This document shows, in pieces, positions 55,511-64,000 of a stretch of DNA of 64,000 nucleotides. A program made the position numbers and the translations under genes. A model generated the notes under the pieces. The model did no database searches and was not told the origin of the DNA. It worked only from the letters and a program-made list of their open reading frames with translations. The DNA comes from Arthonia radiata. Its lineage: Eukaryota > Ascomycota > Arthoniomycetes > Arthoniales > Arthoniaceae. The DNA lies in NCBI GenBank assembly GCA_002989075.1, contig PSQN01000006.1:1054001-1118000 (forward strand), read 5' to 3'. Numbering within the stretch: the stretch's first letter is position 1; every line of letters starts with the position of its first letter.

Positions 55511-57884
55511 ATGTCAAGTTTCTTTGGACGACTGAAGAGCAATCAAGTATGCTACAAATATTCCGTGCATGAATCATTTCGAGAGAGCTCTCATAAACAC
55601 CACATTCTATTGCGACCCGTATGTCAAGGCGCACACCCAGCTGACGCCCACTTCCCCAGGGACCCGTAAGCCCAGGAGCAACATCGCCCACCAAGGGTAA
55701 AGCCAACAATGTCGTCCTTTCCCCATTGGAGCAAATCATTGCCGACACTCGGCCGGTGAGGAGCGATGGGAACGACAAATTCTTTGGGATGAACAATGTG
55801 TGTTGCGCCCCGCCAAGGATACGAATGTCACCTCGAGTCCACTCACTGACGCTTTTCATAGCCTCAAAACACCTGGTGCGTGTGGCAAATGAGCTCTCTG
55901 GGTGGCTCAAGACTGACCGAAGCACAGCTATGCGAACTCGGTGTTGCAATGCCTCTACTTCTCACCGCCTTTTCGGCAACATGTGATCGAGTACCCAGTA
56001 CGGTCGCCAATCGATGAAACTTTTGAATCACATAATGGAAAGCCAACCCTCGAATTGGACACATCAGTCACCGCATTGCCATCTCCACCAACCGCCGATG
56101 GCACGAAGGATCACATCGCGAACGGACACCCAGTACCACCAGCACAAGCAGTACGGCAGAACCAGCCGAGCGGAAGCAATCCTATTGTCGCGGCAGCTGA
56201 CAGTAAGGACACGTTCGACAACAGGAAGAAGGGCATCATGGCCGTTGGGCCTCATGTGCGCATGCAGATCTCAAGATTTGACCAATACGGGATGCCGGAG
56301 AGCCTGTTCACCAGCTTGAAAGACATGTTCGAGGCCATCATTGCGCAAGATACGCGCATGGGAGTGGTAGTGCCGACGCGACTTATCGAAGTTCTCCGCG
56401 AGAATTTTACTTACTTTAAGATGCCCGTTCACCACGACGCGCATGAGTTTCTGAATCTCCTCTTGAACGACATTGTGGAAGAAGTTGACAAACACTCCAA
56501 GCGCAACACAGCAGCTGTCAATCCTTTTCAAATCGGCAACGCGCCTCACGGAACTGCGGTCGCGCCTCAACAGCAGGCCAAAGCTTCCTGGGTACACGAT
56601 CTCTTCGAGGGCGTCTTGACCAATGAGACACGCTGCTTGACGTGTGAAAACGTTTCGCAACGGGACGAGATCTTTCTTGACCTTTCCGTGGACCTGGAAG
56701 AACACACTTCCGTTACATCTTGCCTCTCCCGCTTCTCAGAAGAGGAGATGCTCAACGAAAGGAACAAGTTCCAGTGCGAGAAGTGTTCGAGTTTGCAAGA
56801 AGCCGAAAAGCGGATGAAAATCAAACGGCTCCCGCAGATACTTTCACTACATCTCAAGCGCTTCAAGTGGGTTGATGGCAGCCTACGGAAGCTTTTCGAT
56901 CGCGTGGTGTTTCCCTTCTACTTACGCATACAAAATACGACCAATGACGCGGAAGACCCCGACCGCCTTTACGAGCTCTACGCAGTCATCATACACCTAG
57001 GCTCTAATCCTAATCACGGACATTACGTTTCAATAATTAAGACAAAAGACAGAGGATGGCTACTTTTCGATGACGAACTTGTATTACCAGTCGACGCGAA
57101 CTACGTGCGCCGATACTTTGGAGGCGACCCTCGCAGCTCAGCATGTGCATATGTATTATTTTATCAAGAGACGACGGAAGACGCAGTAGTAAGGGAGCAG
57201 GATGTAGAAGATCCTTATAGTGTCGAGACGGTATTGATCGGACAACGTGAGGACGCCGCGGTGCCACTCAGTCCGATCGGCCCCTCGGAAGACGGCCCAC
57301 CGATATTAGACTCGATACAAACGACTCTGAAAACACCAACTACGGAGGTTCCACTACCACTCGGCACACCGACTGGCGAAGACAAGGACTTCATGGATCA
57401 CTTGTCAAATCCCACGCTTGGCTCACCACGCCCGCCTTCCGGCCACATAGCCCGGCTGAGCTCCGAGGCGCCCATCACAGCAGGCACTGATCCCTCCGCA
57501 AGACTAAGCGAAAGAGGCTCCATGGACAAACTCCACACCACTGCAACAGCGCCGGTCGCTGGGGAAGATCCACGGCACGATAGGCCAACTCAAAAGGGCG
57601 TTGACAAGGCTGTGTCCAAGCACCGCATGTTCGGCGGCGGCGGTTCCATGAGTGACAGGCTCAGGAAGTCGAGCTTGTCCCTCAAGATCAAGCCAAAGCT
57701 GTCAAGCAAGCATGAGCGTAACGACTCAGCGAAAGATCCCGGAGAGAGCGCGGTGACCGACGCCGGAGCTTCGGAAGATACCACCACAAGAGATCAGCCG
57801 GACGGCGTGGAGCCGCAAAAGTCGATGAAACACAAGGCCAGCATCTTTGCGCTGGGCCGGAAAAAGTCGGGGAATCTGCTGTAA
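55511..57884 (+). CDS. creB: Ubiquitin C-terminal hydrolase, CreB/Ubp9-13/USP12-46 type
   Basis: Four exons: 55511-55546, 55660-55797, a 14 nt micro-exon 55862-55875, and 55928-57884; 714 residues. The micro-exon reads PQNT plus two bases of the catalytic Cys codon (TG|C), so splicing yields DKFFGMNNPQNTCYANSVLQ with Cys63. Other motifs: HHDAHEF (about 233-237), zinc knuckles CLTC (299-302) and CEKC (346-349), LHLKRFKW, catalytic His in HGHYVS (428) and FDDEL (444), AYVLFY. In Aspergillus nidulans CreB removes ubiquitin from proteins of carbon catabolite repression, with the WD40 partner CreC. The tail beyond 480 is disordered and basic (KSSLSLKIKPKLSSK). Introns 113, 64 and 52 nt. Confidence 0.9.
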
Positions 57885-58143
57885 TATTGTGCTTTGATGA
57901 TACCCATGAGCGACGGCATATGCGGCGGTGTATGGGTCTGGATGTATGCTGTGATACTAGCGGTGATGGTTGCATAGACGATGGAGCCTGAGTGCTTTGA
58001 ATACTGCACCTCAACAAGCTTCGGGTGCGCTGAGGGATGAATGAACGACGATCGCTGTCGTCCGTGGACAAATTGCTTCTGCTTTCCTCCAACGCCTTGC
58101 TAATTCGATGATCGCGCGGTGCTTTCTGGCAGTCTGTTCGCCC

Positions 58144-58593
58144 TCATAGCAGCTCATAGACAATAATGACCACATTGAGAAATATCAGCGGTACTGCGCA
58201 CGCTGTCAGTTTGCATCTCTTTCAAAGGCTCGCATCTCACATACTCCGCATAACCGTCCTCGTACTATGAATCAGATTCATGATCTTGACCCTCGCACTT
58301 CCTGTGTCGCGTGCGCCTCCAAATCCCGGATCTTGGTTTGCTGTAAGACCGACTGCGGAAATAATTGTTAGTTTGCATACACCAGACGCGGGTTCAGGCT
58401 TGATGGTATGTCCATGACCATCAGGACGTACTCTGTGCAAGAAAACGGTCCTCGGAAAGCACGGCGACCGCGTTGACGAGGAGTATGATGACTAGAAGCA
58501 GATGTTTCAGCATGCTGTGCACAATGCCGCGAGGGTGAAATGCGCCGTACTGTAGAACAAGCCGCCCAGGCCTCCGAGGCCGAAGGTGAACAT
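58144..58593 (-). CDS. YOS1: Yos1-like ER-Golgi transport protein
   Basis: Four tiny exons: 58593-58551, 58491-58432, 58352-58245 and 58193-58144; introns 59, 79 and 51 nt, all phase 1; 86 residues. The joined product begins MFTFGLGGLGGLFY, continues IIILLVNAVAVLSEDRFLAQ, has a polar loop and ends RVKIMNLIHSTRTVMR then IPLIFLNVVIIVYELL, the two-helix layout and motifs of Yos1/IER3IP1. Yos1 is an integral ER-Golgi membrane protein that works with Yip1 and Yif1 in COPII vesicle transport. All splice junctions have good donors (GTACGG, GTACGT, GTATGT) and acceptors. Because no exon exceeds 108 bases it is invisible to a simple open-frame search. It converges on the CreB-type gene, 260 bases away. 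Confidence 0.92.
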
Positions 58594-60214
58594 CTTTGAG
58601 GGCAGTAGGCACTGCGCGTGTCTGGTCGTAATCAGAATCCGCGACCTCGTCGGATGCAAGCAAGAAATGCGGAAGGTTGTCAGTTATTATGGTGCCTGCA
58701 CTTTCCGCCGTCACGCTTCAAATTGTGAATTTGACGAACGGAGCAGAGAGAGCAAAGTCCGGAGCTAGCCTGATTCGCTGGCCCCAGCTGCAGCGGCACT
58801 TAGGCGTTGCAGGGCTGTTGGTGAAACGCACTAGACAGGGGTTGAGGACTTCACGTGGGCAGGAGTCCTTTGCAGCCTTTGTTTTTTTGCCAGAGCTGAT
58901 TATTGGCATCCAGCACCTTGCGCTGCGCCTTTCAATCTCGTTGCACAATCATCTCAGCGATACAGGCTGTGTTTGAGCTATGCCGGTGCGAAGACATCGA
59001 GCTGAAGACCACGGCGATGCAGAGACAGCTTTGCTTGATGCTTCTGATATGATGCAGCGTCAATACAGTGGCGGCGTCAAGACCTATGGCTTACAAAGTC
59101 GTCAGATGAGCAAACCGACCAATTGGTGGAAGAGGCAAGAAACGCTTTGCAAAGCTGCTGCTGACTGGTTGTTGTTCGATATCTCATGAAGAAGAACAAG
59201 ATCTGAGCCAGGATGCCCTCCTGCGTGACCAAACCACAATTCAGGCGACTGAAGCGCCAATGACCACTTGACTCGAGATGCAAGTCCATACAGCGTGCTA
59301 ACAAGTTCAAATTCCGGCTCGGTGGGAATATCGCTGTCAAAGTTCACCTCAAAGAGCGCTTATCCTAAATCAATGCAACATGATTTTCAGAAATTGCAAG
59401 ATTAGTTGCGAGATGGAAGATGGAAGATTGGACACATGAGAAATACTCGCATGCGAACATATTTGCATTGTGCCCCGCGACGCGAGTGACTTATGAGGGC
59501 GGGGTGGAAACGCCCGAAATCCCTCGCCTGAAGATTAAAAGCCCCAATACAAGTCCAGAATACGAAGCTCAGGAGTAGGGGCACAGGTCCCTTTCTCAAG
59601 ACCCCCGCATTTACAAAGTTTATGTTTTAAATTCCAAAGAGGGGTTCATGTGCGCACTTAAAGGGTGAATTTGGTGGCTACGCGGGCTAGCGAGTTGTAA
59701 GACTGATGAGGGTACTCGTCCAAAAAGCAGCAGCGCGACGTCCTCAAAGACTTCAAGGGCAGTAACCCGCCCGGGGGAGCAGTCGAAAAGGGATAAGATC
59801 TAAGACACGCGGATCTTTGTAGCCATGGGAATATCCGACCCCAGCCTGTCCTGCTTCGGCATTGAGGACTTGCCCGGCTCATTCGTATAGGGTGCCACAT
59901 TATTGACTTCTGAGGGTGTTCGCGCGTTCGATTCCATTGCGCTTTCCTTTTTTGCAACTGCCACTTAGTACTGGCGCTTTGCTCCTTCTTCTTCTTCTGT
60001 ACATGACCTCTTTCATTTCCAATTTTTGCGCAAGCTTACGCGTTTCGGTGTGACTCTGCTTCGCTGGTGTTGTGAAAAGAACCAGCCTCACTGGTCGTGG
60101 TTGCCACTCATGCTGAGTAGGACGGTCAAGCGCTACCTTGTGCACCTGCAAACTCACACGTTGTGACAGAACAGAAACAACAGTCTCACGGTTGTCCCCT
60201 ATGTTTAGAAATTA
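58594..60214. other. 1.6 kb without a supported gene
   Basis: Contains the Yos1 promoter. Short open frames on both strands have no motifs. A segment at about 59640-59900 (GGGTACTCGTCC, CGCCCGGGGGAGC) looks structured and RNA-like but matches nothing I know. Confidence 0.4.
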
Positions 60215-61072
60215 CTAGTGCCCTACCCAACCCACGCTGTTGTTGCTCGCGAGCTCTGCAGGTTTCCTCTCAGCGTCCAACTCCGCCTTTTCGAGTCGGT
60301 CTACCAAACGGTCAGATCTCTGCACTCTGGAACCTTCACCGCCGCACTTACGCATACTATCGTCATCATTAGCCGCGCTTTGACGATGGGCAGCCGTGCC
60401 TCCTGATCTCCTAAGGCACAAGACTAGCAAAGCAACTAGGCTGCCGAGTACCGGCACCCCCAGCCCAATACCGATCCCGAGTCCGATCTTCGATGTCTCG
60501 GGCACCTTCGCGGGTTCTGGCACTTTCACTGTCGAGGGCAGCGGTGAGGGCGCCGAAGACTGTGGAAAAGTTGTGGAGGCCCCGCTGCTGATGTCATTAT
60601 ACATGACGAAGTACTGGCTTTTAGCCAGCACAGGATTCTGATCCGGCTCGGCTTCTGTTGAGTGTGCCTGAAGCATGAAGTAAAAGACATTGCCCGATAT
60701 GAGGCTGTAGTCCTGCGGCGTCACTTCCCAACTTAGAGAGACGGTGTCGTTGCCTTGGAGTTCTTCAGTGGAGTATTCTAAGATTAATCTTCAGAGCAGT
60801 GCTTACACATCAGGGAGACGTTGACGCATACCTCGAATAGAGCGACCGCAGTTTACACTGTCTGATCCTATCACCTGCCGGCATAGCTTCAAATTGTACG
60901 CTTCGCTCGTGTAGTCATTCCATGTGATCGTTCGTTGGGAACCGACGACAAAGGGCGGGGCAATGATGATAGAAGTGATGTTGTCCCAGGGCGGAGGGTC
61001 CACGAAAGTCGCTGAGGCATGGCAAGTTGAGAAAAAGACGCTCAACGCCAACAGTACCGTTTCGAAGTACAT
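60215..61072 (-). CDS. Single-pass surface membrane protein with Ig-/Kre9-like ectodomain
   Basis: Exons 61072-60832 and 60777-60215, intron 54 nt (GTATGC donor, ATCTTAG acceptor), 267 residues. A signal peptide (FETVLLALSVFFSTCHASA) is followed by an ectodomain with PPFVVGSQRTITWNDYTSEA, which resembles the VG..ITW start of fungal Kre9/Knh-like and related surface domains, then a Ser/Pro-rich stalk (SAPSPLPSTVKVPEPAKVPE), a transmembrane helix with GIGIGLGVPVLGSLVALLVL and a charged cytoplasmic tail of about 70 residues (RLVDRLEKAELDAERKPAEL). This layout is common in fungal plasma-membrane sensors or adhesion proteins. The ligand is unknown, and the domain name is tentative. Confidence 0.72.
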
Positions 61073-61995
61073 AATATTCAATATTTGTGTGTAATTCAAG
61101 ACGATGGAGGGAAAAGGTTGCGAGATGCTTTCTTTGCGCCGCGCTTCTGCACATTAAGAAGAACCGAAATGGCATAAAAGGGATTCTAATAATTACCCGG
61201 GAAGGGTAATATTGCGCGTATGTGGAAGTCTATTTGACCAGTCTGGGCGAAGCGTCACCTCGAGGTCTCAGATTGGGCGCCACTCATTCCTGGCGCAATG
61301 TGCACAACACTGTGAGTCTGGCATTGAGTTTCGCAAGACGTTCAGGGATGACCGATGAGGCTGGCTGCTCACCCGCGGCGTGGCGCGCATGTGAGATGTT
61401 TGAGATAAGATGGGCAGCGAAGACCGGCAATTGGGGACAGGTTGCTGTGCTCTCCCAGATCACACAACCACACCTCGATGGGCGAACACTGAAGTAGAGC
61501 GCCATTGCAGACCGGTCTCAAGAGCACGCATGCGCCGATACCGTTCGGCGAACCTCGATGTCGCATGTTACACCACGGAAAGGGCATCTGCTGGATTTCA
61601 GAAACTGCAGAAACTTGCATACTCGAGCCACTGCAACAAAAACTGGAGGCTGCAAGCGGAAGTTCATTCCGTTTTTTTCGAGAAACTCGGACAAGCTAAG
61701 TAGTGGTGAACGCCGCTGTTTCTCGATCCTATGTCAAAGAGACCCCCAACATCGTTTTACTTGTTCGGGCAGGTCACGGGAGGAACGCGCCAGATGTAGG
61801 TCGCGTCGGATTCAGGCAACCGTCTCGAAGAGTAGCGTCACGGCGCACATGGTGAGAGGAAATGCAAAAAGGATGCCATCCTGCAACAATCCGATTGGAG
61901 CTACTGTAGGTGGCAGCCCAGTCTGCCAGCTCGACGATGAACACTGAAAAGGCTGCAAACTCCCAGCCCGTCACCACGCTGGGTAGCTAGCAAGC
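61073..61995. other. Divergent upstream region of the membrane-protein and F-box genes
   Basis: About 920 bases. Open frames at 61222-61497 and 61410-61947 (plus) overlap without motifs. Both promoters should lie here. Confidence 0.45.
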
Positions 61996-63907
61996 ATGAG
62001 TTCAACAATCTTAAAGGAAAGGCCTACTTCGGATCCCAACATGCCCAGCGCGGCTGTCACGAAGTCGACCCTACGCGCACAAGAAATCGCTGCTATTGTG
62101 TTCTTCCAACCACTCCTGCGGGAATTGATCTTACTCCGCATCGATCACCGATCAACGTTAGCTAGCTGCATGCTCGTCAACTCGGACTGGTTCAGCACTG
62201 CTGTGCGCAAGCTTTGGAGCGGTCATTATTTTCCGTTGTATCCCGGCTGGGATACTTCGGCAAACCCTCATGACCTCAGCGTTTTCAGACCGTTACAAAC
62301 ATGTCCTTCGCGAAGCAGAGTGGCCGCCTACGCGCAGAGTGTCAAACTGCTAGAAATTGGCAACGCCGACAGTGAAGGAGATGCTGGCGTTCTTCCCGGA
62401 AACGATGTGTTGGCGCGTTTAAACCCAGAGGCCATCCATTTCCACTCAAGCTGGATCCGCGAGTTCAAAGGCCCGCAGAAGGCCATCATCCCTCAGCTCG
62501 TACGACTGCTGGGCCCCTCAACTCGTTTCATCGAGATTACTGGCTCGTGGTATCCCGACATCTTCGATGGCATTAAGCAATTCGGCCAGTCCGCTACTAA
62601 GCTGGCACTGATGCGGTGTAAAACTCAGTACCCAGAGGGACTGTGCAACGCGCTTTTAAGTTTATTGGAAGCGATGCCCCAACTCACGTACGTCGAGGTA
62701 CCAGTGTGTTCTACCCAAAAACTTCTTGGCCATCTCATACGAAGACCTGAGCTCAAGCACGTATGGTTCCCTGGACTTGACGCAGAAACTTGGCTAGAGG
62801 AGCTCCGAGCGTCTGAGACCTTAGATGAGGTGTTTCCAGCACTGGAATCAATACACATGAAATCTTATGGCCCAGATGGCCCGCGCTGTCTTCGCGAAGT
62901 CTTCGAACGCTCAAATGGAATTAGGAAAATATCATTTGAGGGATTTCCTGCACTTGGTGTCGGTACGCACCACGATCGTCAGCCGATTTACACCGGAGAT
63001 TACTTACAGCCTCTTCTCGCTTTGCAAGATCTGACAGAGTTGCGATTGTCGATCCCGTGGCGTCATGAAATACCTACAGACTGGCAAGCTCTGCCCGACG
63101 CTCTGAAACAGCTCGTAGTATCAAGTCCGGCCCTGGTGCATGTATCCGTCACCCCTGAAGTTGCAAGGGCCGATGGGTAAGTCGTTTTGAACTTCCTTTC
63201 CACCTTTCACATTTGGCAATAATGACGTTCGTAGCTGACATGGTCTCGTCTCACTTAGAGCACAAGACGGCAAGCGTTGCGTGTCAGGCATCGTCCGCAA
63301 GATCGCCCTTCACCTGCACCGCGTCGAAGTCTTACGGTTACTACGCTGCATACACATGGACCAAGAAGAACTGATCTTACTATCGCAACGTTGTCCAAGA
63401 CTACGCGTCTTAGAGGTCCATGAAGGATACGCTGATCTCAGTAGCCTTGCTGCGCAAGCCACGTCATCCCAGACCTGCGTCTTTCTCTCTCTCGAGGCCC
63501 TTTCGCTGGCGCATTATGCCAACTCCTCTTCTGATGCGCGTATGAATAGTGGGGCCTTACACTGCCACTACTGTATTACACCGCCGCGCTCGCAAACCTA
63601 CTCACCCGTGCGTCGTGGGACCATATGCAAGCTCGCTGCGCAATACATACGCGCATCGATGCCACGACTCCGGATCTTGAAGAATCTTACGGCATTGGCG
63701 TTGCCTGCCCAGCGGCGCGGGCTTATTCGTACAGGAATGCAGGCGCATGGGGGCAGTAAGGAACTGCCGTGTCGGCTGGCGCAGGATCTGCACAAGGATC
63801 TGGGGTTGGACGAGTATTTTGATGGTGCGAGCATTGGCGATGACTTGTTGGCGACGCTCTGGGTGAGAGATAGGCGTCGGAAGGGGTTTGACGAGTATGC
63901 TTCCTAG
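61996..63907 (+). CDS. F-box protein with leucine-rich-repeat-like C-terminal region
   Basis: Exons 61996-63176 and 63259-63907, intron 82 nt (GTAAGT donor, CACTTAG acceptor), 609 residues. After a short N-terminus an F-box-like segment covers about 28-70 (LLRELILLRIDHRSTLASC, LVNSDWFSTAVRKLW). The rest has repeated leucine-rich turns (MPQLTYVEVP, RPELKHVWFPGL, LQDLTELRLSIP, CPRLRVLEVHE), the layout of F-box/LRR proteins. Such proteins bind Skp1 by the F-box and present substrates to SCF ubiquitin ligases; no substrate can be named. The second exon's C-terminal part (RLAQDLHKDLGLDEYF) resembles the end of related Dothideomycete proteins. The start ATG is in a good context, with a second ATG at codon 16. 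Confidence 0.78.
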
Positions 63908-64000
63908 GCAAAGCTTCGAGGAGTGATCACTTGCATGATGTCCGGCGGCTGCTGCATCGGCTTCTGTAATATTAGTCGAATCTACTCGGAAACGCTTAAT

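Noticed and set aside
59918-59950. tRNA-like T-arm (GCGTTCGATTCC)
   Set aside because: Only the B-box-like string is present; stem pairing, A box and acceptor stem are missing on both strands.

Overview
The window is nuclear DNA of a filamentous ascomycete, most likely a Dothideomycete of the Capnodiales/Mycosphaerellales type. This is inferred from many short GT-AG introns (about 45-115 nt), strong RIP-type mutation of retrotransposons, and fungal orthologues: CK2 alpha, RNase P subunit RPP1, a Cla h 8-like mannitol dehydrogenase, TFIIS, an LSD1-type demethylase, a CreB-type deubiquitinase and Yos1. No species can be named from the sequence alone.

Layout. (1) 1-7632 is an AT-rich block of retrotransposon fossils: a Ty3/gypsy element running in from the left and ending in an LTR at 3786-4235, directly followed by a 5'-truncated Ty1/copia element whose 3' part and LTR are tandemly duplicated (two units of 1148 bp). 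CpA/TpG is depleted and CpG is kept, the mark of RIP. (2) 8610-10214 is a secreted lipase gene. (3) 12221-22559 is the most unusual part: seven small, same-strand, two-exon paralogues spaced 1.3-2.2 kb apart. They share a phase-1 intron directly after a conserved Trp codon, a W-x2-F-[IV]-x2-x-M block, a basic (K/R)KF block and a terminal VREVxKPExVP-like block. I recognise no known family; two members carry nonsense changes. (4) 22863-23966 is an unknown two-exon gene. (5) From 24.6 kb on the content is ordinary core genome: CK2 alpha and RPP1 in divergent arrangement, a lipocalin-like protein with an odd in-frame His-rich tail beyond its stop, an IQM-like calmodulin-binding protein, a Zn2Cys6 regulator, several unknowns, an APH-type kinase-like protein, a GH18 protein, mannitol dehydrogenase, an SGNH-type membrane-anchored protein with a decayed paralogue beside it, TFIIS, LSD1 and CreB in divergent arrangement, Yos1, a membrane protein and an F-box protein.

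Taken together the window spans the edge between a repeat-rich accessory compartment (1 to about 24 kb) and a conserved core compartment. The core genes do not form one pathway, although carbon signalling (CreB, mannitol dehydrogenase), chromatin/transcription (LSD1, TFIIS, CK2) and wall/surface functions (GH18, SGNH protein, membrane protein) recur. The tandem small-gene family is the best candidate for an undescribed system. Splice sites and start codons below were read by eye from consensus signals, reading-frame continuity and family similarity. None has been tested with RNA data.
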